NCBI GenBank assembly: GCA_030144725.1 | Contig: JASKMD010000004.1 | Span: forward strand, 8,959,339-9,023,338 | Length of the DNA stretch: 64,000 nucleotides | Direction: 5' to 3' | Origin: Haematococcus lacustris | Lineage: Eukaryota; Chlorophyta; Chlorophyceae; Chlamydomonadales; Haematococcaceae | Shown: piece by piece, positions 22,501-33,679 of the stretch | Layout of the letters: every line of letters begins with the position of its first letter | How positions within the stretch are numbered: position 1 is the stretch's first letter | Translations under genes and position numbers: made by a program | Notes under the pieces: generated by a model | Databases searched by the model: none | What the model saw: the letters and a program-made list of their open reading frames with translations, nothing else | What the model was told of the DNA's origin: nothing

Positions 22501-24599
22501 CCCCCCCCCTCCCCACCCCCATACCACTGCCTCCTCACATTCAGCGCATCAGCGTTGATGCCGGGGATGGCCCCGGCCAGCGCAGCCCTGCGCCGCCTAG
22601 CGCGCTCCACACCCGCAGGCCCCTCATCCACAATGAAGTCACCCATCTCGTCCTCCTCATCATCACCCCCCAGCTCGTCCCCCATGCCCCCTCCACCACG
22701 CTCACGGCCACCACCGCCGCTCCCCCGCCGCCCCCCCTCCCCCCCTGGGCTGCCCCGCCCCCCCTGCCCCGCCCCACCCCCACGCGCTGCCGCGCCGCCC
22801 CCCCCTCTGCTGTCGCCATCACGGCCGGGCCTTGCCCCTGGGCCTGACGGGGGGCGGCGGGGGGCACCTGGCCTGCCCCCCCCTGGCGTGTCAGTACCCC
22901 GCCGGGCTGCACCGCGCAGCCGCGGGTCGTCATCGTCCAAGTCCTCCAGCTCGTCCTCCAGCTCTGCACCAAGCAGCAGCAGGCAGCAGGGGGGGAGAGA
23001 GGCAGAGGGGGGGTCAGGGGCCATCAGGGCGGCGGAGAGGGGGTAGGGGCAGCAGGAGGGGTGGAGCCGTGGTGGCAGGGTCAGGGGGTGGGGGTGGAGA
23101 GGCAGGGGACCCCATTGCTGACTGCCCTGCTGTCACTGTTCACGCCGCTGTTACTGCCTGTGTCAGCTGCTGTCACTGCCGCTGCCGCCTCCACCTCTGC
23201 TGCTGCTGCTGCTGCCGCTGCTGTGGCGCTCTGCAGCGCCTAGCCCAGCCCCTGGTCGACCTCAGGGTAGGGCCCAGCCCCCTCCGCACAACCGCCTGCT
23301 GCCTGCTGCCTGGGCCCAGGCAGCAGCAGGGCAGGCCAGGAGCCGTGCCAGACAGGGTAGTAGCCACGGCCAGGCCACAGCAGCAGGCGGACAGCAGCAG
23401 GGTGGCTGCACCTTGGCTCTGCCCCTGCGCTGCCCTTCAGCCCAGCCCCAGTTCTGGTCAACAAGGTGCTGGTCAACAAGGTGCTGTGCTGCGCTGGGGT
23501 GAGGGAGGGGCGGGGAGGGCAGCAGCAGCAGCAGCAGCGCTACCGCCACCACGACTAACCCCCCTGGAGCTGCACCTTGTGACCCAGCCATGCATTGCCC
23601 AGCCTGTGTGCAACCAGGGAGAGCGGCAGGGGGGCAGGGAAATGGGCAGGTGGCTGCAGCCCCTGTTGCAGCCCTGGCCCTCCCTTCACCTAGAGGGGTC
23701 CCCCACCCGCTTGCCCTGTGGACCCCCACCGCCAGCTCCTGCCCTGCACCTCACCCTGCCAACCCCACCCCCCATGCGCCTGCTGCTGTGGCCCCCAGCC
23801 CTCCCTCCACTGCTGAGCTGAGTGGCAACAGGCAAGCACCTGCCCCTGCAGCAGTGCATGGCTGGCCCCACAGCTCCCTGGCTGCAACTCCCTGCTGCTG
23901 CCTGGCTGCTGCTGCTGCAACCCCTGCTGCTGCCTGGCTGCTGCTGCTGCTGCTGCCCCGCAAGCCTCGCCTGGCAGCCTCTGCTGCGGCGGCGGCGGCC
24001 ACCAGTGCTAGGGCTGGTGGGCTGCTGCGCACCGTCATTGCCAAACAACTCCTTGCGCATCTGCTCGGCATCCTGCTCCTCACGCGGACCGGCTTGCACA
24101 CGCTTTAATCGCTTGTGACCCGTGGGCCGAGTCACCTGGGCAGGGCAGGGTAGGCAGTGCAATGGCAGCACTCCCCACCAGTGGCAGTGACAGTGTTCAC
24201 TGACAGTGTCACTGACAATGGCAGCACAACAGCAGCACAGCACAGGGCGCTGGCAGTGGTGCGCACCTTGACCTGGTTTTCCTCCAGCAGGTCGTAGTCA
24301 TCCTCGTCAAGGGTCAAGTTGCGAACGGGTTTGCGCTTCTTCTTTCTTTTGCGTTTCACGCCCCCTCCATCGCTGCCTCCACCCTCCTCCTCTTCTTCAT
24401 CGCTACGGACTACGAAGCCATCCTCCTCAAACTCGTCGTCACCCTCCTCTTCCTCGCTGCTGTCTGCATCACTGCCACCCTCCTCGGACCCATCTGAGCC
24501 CTCAGCCTCGCCCTCAATAAGAGCCTCCGCGCCCGACACTGGGGCTCCCTCCGCATCCTCCTGCGATCCGCCTACAGCCTCCTCCTCTGCATCGGACAT
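19526..24599 (-). CDS. SPT6: Transcription elongation factor SPT6, N-terminal part (9 exons), truncated at the gap
   Basis: Exons in transcript order: 24599-24267, 24135-24033, 22963-22539, 22028-21920, 21278-21124, 20766-20695, 20338-20222, 20044-19954, 19752-19526. Phases join and give 544 codons starting at MSDAEEEAVGG. SPT6 is a histone chaperone that travels with RNA polymerase II. Family landmarks are visible in order: acidic N-terminus with a KRKRKKKRK basic patch, DYDLLEENQVKV, EMGDFIVDEGP, AADIFGD, DWPERFQLLGVEQ, ADWVYTTIF, and LLALYRRELVGEL, which corresponds to FIAFYRKEYVEPEL of the human protein (from memory). The helix-turn-helix, YqgF-like, HhH, S1 and tandem SH2 parts, about two thirds of the protein, are absent; the gene runs into the 500-N gap and the CCCCG satellite. 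A short frame reading VTSEAE near 19136-19161 could be a further exon. Introns are full of G or C homopolymers. Confidence 0.85.
21296..21652. repeat. 20-bp minisatellite (GGGGGGGGAGGCAGGGCTTG), about 18 copies, SPT6 intron 4
   Basis: Near-perfect tandem 20-mers on the plus strand, so C-rich in the SPT6 transcript, lying in the intron between exons 4 and 5. All plus frames are open (GGRAWGGEAGL repeats); these are not genes. G8 runs in every unit make it a strong G-quadruplex candidate. Confidence 0.97.
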
Positions 24600-24784
24600 G
24601 CCCCTAGGCAAACCGAGTTTACTGCATCAGCTTCAGATCGGCATGCGTGTCGCTGCTGTGCACGACAAGCACTCATGTGCAGCAAAAAAAGGTAACAATA
24701 AGCATGGAAAAATGAAAGACTTAACCGACTTCGCGAGCGGGTAAGGTCGCGCCAACCTACACTTACGAGCCGCGGTTCACAGCA
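24600..24784. promoter_or_regulatory. 185-bp divergent intergenic region between SPT6 and HAKAI genes
   Basis: The two start codons (24599 on minus, 24785 on plus) are only 185 bp apart, so a shared bidirectional promoter is likely. An A-rich stretch (GCAAAAAAAGGTAACAATAA) lies near 24680. No canonical TATA box is evident. Confidence 0.5.
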
Positions 24785-26026
24785 ATGGTGGAAACCGTAT
24801 CACCCAGCGCTGCGGATGCAGACACCGCGGCATCAATCGGCTTTGTGCATCAGCGGAAGCCAGGGAACAAGACCCACTTCTGCATATGCTGTTCCTTCCC
24901 CGTGGCTGTCTTCGGCCGTGTGTACCCCTGCCTGCACGCCTACTGCTTAGCCTGCACCGCAGACATGTCAGACTGCTACCTGTGCGTGGCAGCGAAGCAA
25001 CAGCAAGCAGCTTCTGCAATCATGCTCCAACCCTCAACACTGCCAGCAATGGCCCACCCAACCGGTGACGCAGGTGCCTGAAACCCATAGCACGGGTGGA
25101 GCGCTACGCGGCTGAGCATGGGCTGTTCATCTCCCCAGCCACCATGCAAAGCTTCAAGAGTGGGTCCAAGGCCACATAGCAGGACCAGCAAGGCAGGGAA
25201 GGGAAGGGAAGGCCTGCTTCCTCCTGGTCAGCCATCCCGTCCCTGCAGCCAGGCTGTTGCTTCACTCACTGTGCTGCCCGCTGCAGCTGCCAGCTGCCCT
25301 GAGGGTGTTGGGCGTGTCAGCGGCAGGGTGTGCCCCGTGGTGTGTGTTGCAGCCGAGGACGAGCTGATCACGCACACACGCAAGGTGCACGCCGCCATGA
25401 TGGGCGAGTTCGCTCGGGCGGAGCGGCGCAAGGCCGAGGCAGCTGTAGCAGCCAAGGCCGCAGCGGCAGCCAAGGCGCAGGCCGATGCTGAAGCGGCTGC
25501 AGCACAGGAGGCAGCAGCAGCGGCAGCAGCCGCCCGGCCAGCTATCCCGCCCCCTCAGCCCCCAGCAGGTCCCCCTCCAGGGCCTGCCCCGCCCCAGGTG
25601 CCTCCCCCCCAGCAGCAGCAGCAGCAGGCTGGGGGCCACCTGAGCCAGCAGCAGCAGGTGGAGCAGCAGCAGCACATGGAGCGGTTGCATCGGGAGCAGA
25701 TGATGATGCAGCAGCAGCAGATGATGATGATGCAACAGCAGCAGCAGCAGGCAGCCATGGTGGCGGCGCAGCGGGCAGGCATGGGCATGGGCATGGGGCC
25801 AGGGGGGGTGGCGGGCATGCCAGGGCTGTCTGGGGCCATGCCAGGTCAGCAGGGCATGGTGCCAGGCGGGCCCCCCCCGGGCCTCCCCCCCGGCAGTGCC
25901 AACATGATGGGCGGGCAGGCAGGGATGATGGCGCCGGGGATGGGCATGGGGATGCAGATGCAGCAGCAGCTGGCCCAGATGCAGCAGATGGCCCAGATGG
26001 GGATGCCCTTCCCCCCCAGCTTCTAG
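24785..26026 (+). CDS. HAKAI: HAKAI/CBLL1-like RING E3 ubiquitin ligase
   Basis: Three exons, 24785-24981, 25074-25159 and 25353-26026, encode 318 residues. A complete RING-HC finger occupies residues 33-67 (C33-x2-C36-x12-C49-x-H51-x2-C54-x2-C57-x6-C64-x2-C67). The first splice junction was chosen because a GTGCGT donor inside the CYLC motif rebuilds CYLC and keeps the next exon open. THFCICCSFPVAVFGR and the following SFKTEDELITHTRKVH segment match plant HAKAI (VHFCVRCDFPIAIYGR and its HYB region, from memory). HAKAI is a conserved partner of the m6A methyltransferase complex. The C-terminus is low-complexity: an Ala-rich helix, a Pro-rich stretch, then Gln/Met-rich and Gly/Met-rich tails. 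The two cysteines usual in the second (HYB) zinc site seem replaced (FISPATMQSF). The gene is divergent from SPT6. Confidence 0.8.
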
Positions 26027-27780
26027 GCCAGGGTCAGCTTAAGGTGGGGTCAGGGTCAAGTCAGGGTCAGGGTCGAGTCAGGGTCAGGGTGGCAGTGCTC
26101 CCCTGACAAGGCGGCTCAGTGTCCACAAGGGGCCTGGGTCGGCAGGAGGGGGGCAGCCTGGGGAGTGCCTTACCCCCTCCCCCTGACACTTGCACACCCA
26201 GCCAGGCCGGGCTGCTGCCGCCCTGCTGCACAGCTGGGCTGTGTCAGGGTGGGAGGAAGACACCTTGTGTGCAGTGCCTTGTGTGTCGGGTTAGGGGTAG
26301 GGTCGCAATCAGGGTTAGGGTTACCCCCTTAGGGCGTTAGGGCTACTATTGCCCCTGGTGGCAGTGCACTGGGCGTCCCTGCCTGGGTAGCATTGGGCGG
26401 GGGGTGCTCCACGGCTGTGAGGAGGGTCAACAACCGCAATGGGCGGCAGTGCCGCGTTGGGGGATTGGCAGTGAGATGGTCGTGGGAGAGGAGGTGCATG
26501 TGTTTGCTGCATGGCGTTACCGAGCTGGGAGGAGCAGCCTGGCATGCAGTGAAGGCTGGGGCCCTCCGCACCCTTAACCGCTGCGCTCCTGCTGCACTCA
26601 GTGTGTCGCCTCAGTGACTCCCCTGAGCCTCAGGCTGCCTGGTCGATGGCTGAGGATCAGGTCCCACAAGGTCAGGTAAAATGGCTGGAAAAAGTGTACC
26701 GTCACTTTTTGTCGCGTATACTGCACTCCAAGAGGTCAATTCGCGACGCCCCGCTGCGGCGTGCAGCTCCGCAGCTTGGCCTGCAAGGGACGGGCTAAAG
26801 TCAACATTGCCCCCCACCGCGGTATCCTTGCACCAGTGACTCCTTGCACCCTGAAGGTAGTGCGGTCACTAGTCGGTCGGTTAACGTGCGTGATGGGATG
26901 CTGGCATGCAAATCTGCCGGGCTGTTTTTGCAGTCGATTTGCTGCTTGTTGCTGCTACGTATTCGACTTGTTTTTGCGCCCTAGCGTTGAAGTATGCTCA
27001 CAGCTCCCACGGGAAGCTATTGCAATGTATGTAAGCGAGCATGCGCAGGTTGGGAAGCTCTTGAAATTAAAGTGCGTTGAAACCTTATTTCTAGGCAGGA
27101 AGTGCATCAAACGCCGTGCTGACCTCCTGTAGAGATGCAAACGGTGTGTACCGAGAACCTCTACCACTTTTGGTGGCGTATCCTTAGGATTAGCACCCAT
27201 AGATACACCCAGACATACCTACCATGCTCATGTTTAAATTACCCCATCATCTCGCGCTTACCAGGCTGCGAAAGTGGTAGAGGTTGTTATGATTCCTCCA
27301 AGCTACCACCAGCGTTCATCAGCGGCACGAATGATGCAGGTCACCCCCGCCATTGGCCCCGCAAATGTGAGACGGTCTGGGGCGCGAATCTCCGTGTAGC
27401 TCGTGACAAAGTTTTGACGCAGCCGGGTGTAACAGGCGTATGCGACACCCACCAGCCGCAAACACTAGCTCAGATCGGCGCCCGCCCAAACCTGACCTGT
27501 GCCTTCCGCTCTTAAAAGACTCACGCACATCATAAGGCGAGGCTGGTTATCCTTCTGCGCACGCCGTAAGCCAACGGCACAAGTGCAGTACGATTGCTTG
27601 CATGTCAGTGCATGGAGCATATAATTTGTGACTATGCGCACAAGTCAGCCAGCTGGCACCCCTTACCTTATTTACGTCGCGGCATGACTCTATGCAAATA
27701 CAAGCTGCATCATGACAGCACTACATCATCTCTTGGCACTTTGTTCTCGGGATGACTCGGGATGGCTCTGGCTTTCAGTG
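26027..27780. other. Intergenic region; possible unrecognised small gene near 26691
   Basis: 26030-26100 holds GGTCAGGGTCAAG-like repeats, and 26290-26330 telomere-like AGGGTTAG. At 26691 an ATG in good context (AAAATGGCTGG) opens a 52-codon frame (MAGKSVPSLFVAYTALQEVN...) not recognised as any family. 26900-27130 is AT-richer than its surroundings and contains a TGTAA near 27029. These could be parts of a small gene, but no consistent exon chain was found. Confidence 0.35.
27156..27285. repeat. Perfect 15-bp inverted repeat with 100-bp spacer
   Basis: AACCTCTACCACTTT at 27156-27170 is matched by its exact reverse complement AAAGTGGTAGAGGTT at 27271-27285. The sequence could fold into a stem or mark the ends of a short element. 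No obvious target duplication flanks it. Confidence 0.6.
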
Positions 27781-30266
27781 TTACATGTGCCGTGTTGCCT
27801 CAACCTTCTCCCTCAACTTCAGCAGGCACATGTCTCGCAACTCATTCTTTGATTTACTTGAAACCCCTCTGATGTTATTGTGCTTGCACCACGCTTTCAG
27901 CAAGTCCTTGTTTAGTGTATCAAATGGAGGCATGCCAGGGGTGTCCAAGAGCATGAGCCTAATACACTCTGCGTTCAAAGCAGCTTGCCTAGCAGCTTCC
28001 TTGTCTAGCAGCATGGGCATTGGCTCAAGAGGCATCGAACCACGGCATTGTGCACCACACGGCTGAGGGGGGTTGCTCATGCGTGCACCACAAGCACATG
28101 CCGTCATTGACCACATGAGCTCACCGTCTGTATTAGCAGGAAAATACATGCTGTGTTGTGCACGAGACCCTTGTACTGTACTCTTGAAGCTGTCAGCATC
28201 CTCATCTTGCTTGTAGCACTCCTTCACCAACCCCTCATCCAACACCAAGCACTCCCTCCTCATCACTTTTGCCCTGTCCCGGTGGGCCTTGCACGCACCA
28301 ACTTGGGATGCAGGCTCTGTGTGCTTACTATTGTAAGCAGCTGTCAGCTGTTGAGCCCTGCACGTGGCCAAGCCATCATGATCTGCCAGGACCATATCCC
28401 TGAGCTTGTGCTTTAAGACTCCACCCTCTGAGTCATGCCTGCCCTTGAAGTGGGAGGTGGCACCATACGACCACCACAATGGCACAGACAAGTTCAGTGC
28501 CATGCGACGGTGCTGTTGCAATGCTGGTGTACCTTTGAACTGCCCAGCACAACCATCAGACCACATGAACAACTCATGCAAGTCCATGTCACCGTTATGC
28601 TTTAAGTGGGCAATCACCTGATACAATGCTGCTTGTGTGGCTGGTGCGCTCTGATCATTGCCATCTGTCAAGACATAGACCGTCTCTTCCCTGTAGGCAC
28701 CACTGGCAGTTTTGAAATACACACATGCTACAAGGATGCCCACAGTGTGTGGGCACCAGTGCTCTGATTGAATCTCTTGTGGCCGCTGCACAGTGAAGCG
28801 TTCTGACCAGTCACAGGATATGACAACCCTGCCAGGGTGACTGCTGTGTACAGCTGTCTGGTGCGCCCTAAATGTGGCAAGCTGGTGGTGTGCTATATGA
28901 TGGTGCCATATGTACTCTGGCAACTGCTGATTCAGCAAAGCCAATGCCTCATGCACATTGTGCTCAAGGTACACTAACTCCACCTTTTGTGGACCCTTCT
29001 CTTGTTGTTTGGGGGCATATTGTTTCACTAGCAACATGGTGGACCCATCCACACCCGGCTTTAGATGCAACTGCTTGCTTTTGCACATTGAGCAAGACCG
29101 ACGCATGCACTGTCTTAGTATCGTATGCACTGTCTTAGCTGTCATAGTATCGCTTTGTCTCCGTGACAAGAGTCCTCTTCTGGCTTCTGTGCAAGCATGA
29201 TATGCATGACAAGTCGTCACATGCTGAGCAATTGTCCCCATGCCCCATGCCTACCCCACTACCCCTCTGCCTACCCCATGCCTACCCCCACTACCAATCT
29301 GCCTACCCCATGCATGCATGCCCATTGCTACCCCACTACCCTATCTGCCTACCCCATGCATGCCAAGCTGAGCAACGCACCCGGCCACCATGCGCTCAGA
29401 GAACTGGCACAGGTCCTTCACGGAAGGAGATGGCTTAGTGTAGTCATGCCAAGCCTGGCATACCCCATCAAACTGCGCCTGGCTGATTCCTGGGTTGCCG
29501 CGGTGGTCCAAGCGCTCAGTGAAGTACAACAGGCGACCGGTGGGGTCTGTTGTGAGTGCTGTAGCGTTCTCGCTAGCTCCTTGTGCAACAGCCGCTCTGT
29601 CCATACCGGAGGCTTTAGCAAACGCTGTGACACGACGCTGCTCCTTCACCTCTGGGGGCACCAAGCGCGCTAGGTTGGCTTTTGCCTGCAGGTCAGCCAG
29701 GCGCTGCCCTCCAGCCTTGCCGCAAGTACCGGTCTGGTTCAGGGTCTTCATGCGGGCTAGAACCATGGCACCTAAGATGATCAAGTCTGCTGGTTGCTCA
29801 ATGATGCCCTGCTCTTGAAGCAGGCTGATGACGGCAGCCCTGTCACTCCAAGACAGCCGCTTTAGGACACGGGCCACACTGCCCATGTGACGCAACACCA
29901 CCGATGTGACGCAACACCACGGTGGGGAGGGCGGGGTGGGCTGGAGGAGTGGCTAGCAGCAAGCGGCGGCGCTTTTGGCTGCGTGCCAAAGGCAGCACTT
30001 GCACTTCAAGTGCCTCCTGCTCCTTTGGCACACCAGACTCAAGGTCAAGCACAGCAAACCTGTTGAACAGCCTCAGAGGGGTCCCGGTAGGCTGTGCAGG
30101 TGGGCCTGGAAGTGGCTGCAAGGCAGTCAATGCCTGATCCAGCTCACGGAAGTGCTCTTGGAACTGTGCTACCCTTGCAAGCTCCGCCTCATTGTCAAAC
30201 TTTGGCTGGGGTGCTCCTGGCAGACTGACTGGCTGCTCTGGCTGGTGGTGGTCGACGGAAGAACAC
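27781..30266 (-). pseudogene. Transposon-derived DDE-transposase-like gene with a frameshifting 19-bp duplication
   Basis: The main exon, 29223-27781, is open for 481 codons and contains VVISCDWSERFTVQ, EHWCPHTVGIL, LFMWSDGCAGQFKGT and YGATSHFKGRHDSEGG. This D...SDG...HxKGxxDxxGG layout resembles a widespread family of transposon-like proteins with probable DDE catalytic residues, known to me mostly from animal genomes (from memory). Splicing 29389 (cgcATG|GTGGCC) to 29223 (CTCAG|CAT) keeps the frame with the exon whose frame opens at 29901. An earlier block, 30266-29904, encodes a Pro/Leu-rich region ending VVLRHIG. The junction holds a 17-bp direct repeat at 19-bp offset (29885-29901 and 29904-29920) that shifts the frame; removing one copy would join the two blocks. 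The gene is therefore probably broken unless splicing avoids the duplication. A CCTACCCCATG-type minisatellite fills the intron at 29245-29370. Confidence 0.5.
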
Positions 30267-30609
30267 CTGCGCAATGCACATGCACACGTGCAGCATGCAA
30301 GGATGCTAGGATGCAAGGATGGCATGGAGCATAGCTGGCATAGCTGGTTGGGGGAGGGCTGGCAACGGGTGTATTGATACGTTGTGTTGTTGTTATCCCA
30401 CTCACAAGTGAGATTCCACTGTATCTAAGTGTTCCCGCCGCGCCGACGATAAGGGGGAGGGCAGGTGTGGGTCGACCTGAGGGTAGCCTCCAGGCTGCTG
30501 TAGGGCACCACATTGCCAACACCTGCAAAACAATAGACACATTACAAACGTTGTATGCCACTTCATTGGCACCTGACACACAGCTTCAACCACAGCCCTT
30601 ACTACTTAC

Positions 30610-31050
30610 TTGTGGGCAGTGAAGGTGGGAGGGGGCTGCTGTGGCTGCTGGGGAGGGGTTGGAGGAGAGGGCCGGGGAGGGGAGGGGGGCAAGGGTGGCT
30701 GCAGCGGGGGGCAGGGCGGGGGGGAGGGGCAAGGAGAAGGGGTTGCTGCTGGGGTGGGGTGGGGTGGGTGCTTGTCATCCAGCATTGGGGGCAGGGAGGG
30801 GGGAGGGGGCTGCTGCTCCTGGGTCTGGCCATGTAGTGAGTGTGGCAGGGAGGGGGGAGGAGGTGTGGCTGCCGGGGTGGGGAGGGAGGAGGAGGATGTG
30901 GAGGGAGGCAGGAGGGGGGGGAGGGAGGAGGTGGGGTGAGGGGGGGTGGGTAGGGAGGGAGGAGGGGGGGAGGGAGAAGGGGGGAGGAGGAGGTGGCTGC
31001 CGGGGTGGGGAGGGAGGAGGGGGGTGTTGCTTCTGGTGCATCCTGACGCA
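30610..31050. repeat. Purine-rich GGGGAGG/GGTGG low-complexity tract
   Basis: The plus strand is almost entirely G with interspersed A and T (GGAGGGGGGAGG type), with imperfect duplication of GTGGCTGCCGGGGTGGGGAG near 30866 and 30992. It lies between two minus-strand coding-like blocks and is probably an intron. The Gly-rich and Pro-rich ORFs are artefacts. Confidence 0.8.
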
Positions 31051-31065
31051 ATCTCTATGCGCCAG

Positions 31066-31311
31066 GGGGGCGAGCCCTGCACGTTGGCATGCATCTAGTA
31101 CGCAGCCCATCAGCACGCTAGCGCGGCCAAAGACGATCAGGTCGGGGCCATGGCATGCGTCCTCCCCAATCTTCTCAACCACCACAAAGCCATCCTTGTT
31201 CTTGGCCGGCGATGTGAGTTCACACACAGCCCAACGCTTAGCGTTGGGCTCATTCCTTGCAGCTGGGTTCTTGAGATGGGGGTGATTTACAGGTTCGAAA
31301 CTAAGGCTCAT
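31066..31311 (-). other. Candidate upstream exon of the transposase-like gene
   Basis: A minus-strand frame with ordinary amino-acid composition reads EPNAKRWAVCELTSPAKNKD, then GFVVVEKIGEDACHGPDLIV and FGRASVLMGCVLDACQRAG, with GT dinucleotides near the 3' edge. It stands out from the low-complexity sequence next to it. It lies upstream of, and on the same strand as, the 27.8-30.3 kb gene, so it may belong to it. The family is not recognised. Another short coding-like stretch (LDWATREYISGKQWVLFLN, minus strand) lies near 31580-31640. Confidence 0.35.
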
Positions 31312-31659
31312 GACAGTTGTGTGCTACCCTCAGCTGTTCATGCTTGTCATGCGTTGCGGAAGTGTGCGAGTGAACATCAAACTGACCTAGACAAGGTGAC
31401 ACATAATATAACCTTACCCACCTCCAGCTCACTGTTTTCAAGGGCTGATTGTCTTGGTGCACTGCTGCTTGGGAGACCCTTGGGCTGGTGTGGGTTTGGT
31501 GTTGATCCTCAAGACAGCCAAGCACCTGTGGAGGTCAGCAGAATTGGCAGCATGTGTTAGCATCGTATGCAAAACGCATTAAGAAACAGCACCCACTGCT
31601 TGCCTGAGATGTATTCGCGAGTTGCCCAGTCCAACGGCAGCGAAGGCTGCTCGGCACGG

Positions 31660-33670
31660 AAATGCCTCCGGCCACCAATCCGCCTCTCCTGCTGTGACAC
31701 GCATATAAACAGATGGAGAATGACATTGCGAAGCTAAACATGTCGTCGACACAATGCAGTACAATCGACAAAAGAGGGCCTAACCTGCTAGCGACACCGT
31801 TGTGAGATGTAGAGCGCAACGGTGAAAGAATTACATGCAGCGGATCAAAGACGGTGTCAAAAAGTGAATTGCGGGGCCAATGGCGGGGGTGACCTGCAGA
31901 CTGGCGGCCAAAATTAGCGATGGGCCGACGCAGTCAGCGTAGTAAGAATAGGAAGGATAGGAAAGCAGAGGACAGCAGAGAATAGCATAAAAAAGCATAA
32001 GAAAGCATAGGAAGCTCTTGTCATTCATCAGCACTCTCGATAATGTCGTCGAAGGGAGAGACCAGAAAAAACAGTTCCTTCGGACATGCTGCCTGCAGCT
32101 CGTGGTATATGCTTTGATGCGGTAGAGGAGTAGGGCCAGTGCAACGCTTAGGCATGTTGCGAGCGAGACGCGAGCCACCCGGTTACCGAACATAACCGCC
32201 GGCCCTTGCGCTAGCGCTGCTGTAGACCGTACCTACTAGCACCCGCTTTAGAAAGAACACCCCGGCCACCTACGGTAACCTTGCCACCTGGACACTTGGC
32301 AAGGGTTGGTGGGCGTCCAGGCCGTGCAGGCCTTTGATGCATCAGGCATATCGGGAAGGCTCGCTGATCAAGGCTGTATAAGCGCGGCATCAAATGGCTC
32401 TCGGTAAATTTCGCCAAAGAGACCTTGTGGGACCTGACTAAGGACCTCTGATTGACCTGCGGCTTGGCCGAGGGGACCTGATGCGTCTCTTTCATAGGCA
32501 CGCTCTCATGCTTTGGGAGGCTGTTGGAGATGCATGCGGTCATGAGATATTGTCGCTTTGTTTGAGATGCAAATAATCTTATTAATCAAATAATTTAACA
32601 AAATGAACTTGCTAGCAGCCACTCAACGGGTTGGGTGTTGCGTTGTGAACATGCGTTGTAAGCATGGGCATCAGCGAAAGGAATGTGGGGGATAATGGGG
32701 TGAAAAAGGGGACACTACTGTTGACAGGATGGATGGGATAAGAGCTGATGATGACCATTAAAGTGGGTAAGCGAGAAAGCGCCGCATGGCACTGTGATGG
32801 GATGTGTATAATGTGATGGGGTAGAGGGCTTTGCATATGTGTGAGGTGGGGGGTGATGTGGAACTGGGAGGTGGTGGTATTCACGACAGCAGCAACCAGC
32901 CCGTAGTAGCTCCGAGGATGGGCCTGGCTGACCTCGCCTCTGCCTTGTAGCCTAACCCACGCTAATAACAGGACATGCACTTTATGTCCACCAATCATGA
33001 GGTTCATCCACCATTGGGACTCACGTCCATGGCAAATCAAAATCATTTTCAGGGCCAACACACACCACCCATCTATCCATGTGGCCCATGCACCCATGCG
33101 GACATGGTGCCCCTGGTCACCCCATGCTCATACCCAGGGTGGCATCCATCATCAAAGTCATCATCACATAGTACTGGCTTGTGCTGCAAACAACAGCCTG
33201 GCCTATCAAGACACGGGGCACAGTAGCTGCCATGACAACCTGGTTCATGCGGGTCACCGTCACCCAAGGCCATTGCTAAGTGTATTGAAACAGTGTGGTG
33301 ACCATGTGGCACAGCACAGGGCAAATCATCATCAAGCCGTATGATGCGTGCGTGTTACATGCAAGCCAGGCTGGTCCCGGGTGCCCGACTGCATGTCAGG
33401 CCATGTCATGCCAATGCCACACACCCCAGCACACCACAGAGGACAGTCACTGCTGGTCAGGCATGCAGGTCAGGAGTGGTCCGCTGCCAGCTGTCAGGGC
33501 CCCGGCCAGCCCATCCCCCACCAGCACACCACATATCGAGGCAGTCGCACACTGGGTGGCCCTGCTAACCCACCATGGGCACCACCATGCTGCCGCCCTG
33601 CCATCATGCCCACACCGGCTGCGTCACACCCAGCCATGCCACCCATAAGCAGGTTGGTGATGATGGTGGA
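31660..33670. other. Intergenic region with a dispersed repeat; no gene recognised
   Basis: No convincing ORF. About 32765-32885 resembles the end of the window (63830-63985): both have GGCA(C/T)TGTGATGGGAT, a GTGATGGGGTAG core, a GTGA(G/C)GTGGGG segment and GAGGTGGTGG in the same order. Short GGATAGGAAAGCAGAGGACA-like purine runs occur near 31950-32010. Confidence 0.45.
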
Positions 33671-33679
33671 TTTGCACCG

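Noticed and set aside
31229..31249. Near-perfect 21-bp palindrome GCCCAACGCTTAGCGTTGGGC
   Set aside because: It lies inside a coding-like minus-strand frame, is single-copy here, and is short enough to be chance.
32211..32543. Minus-strand 110-codon frame
   Set aside because: It has no recognisable motif, no splice partners and no matching neighbour, and sits in a repeat-derived intergenic region.
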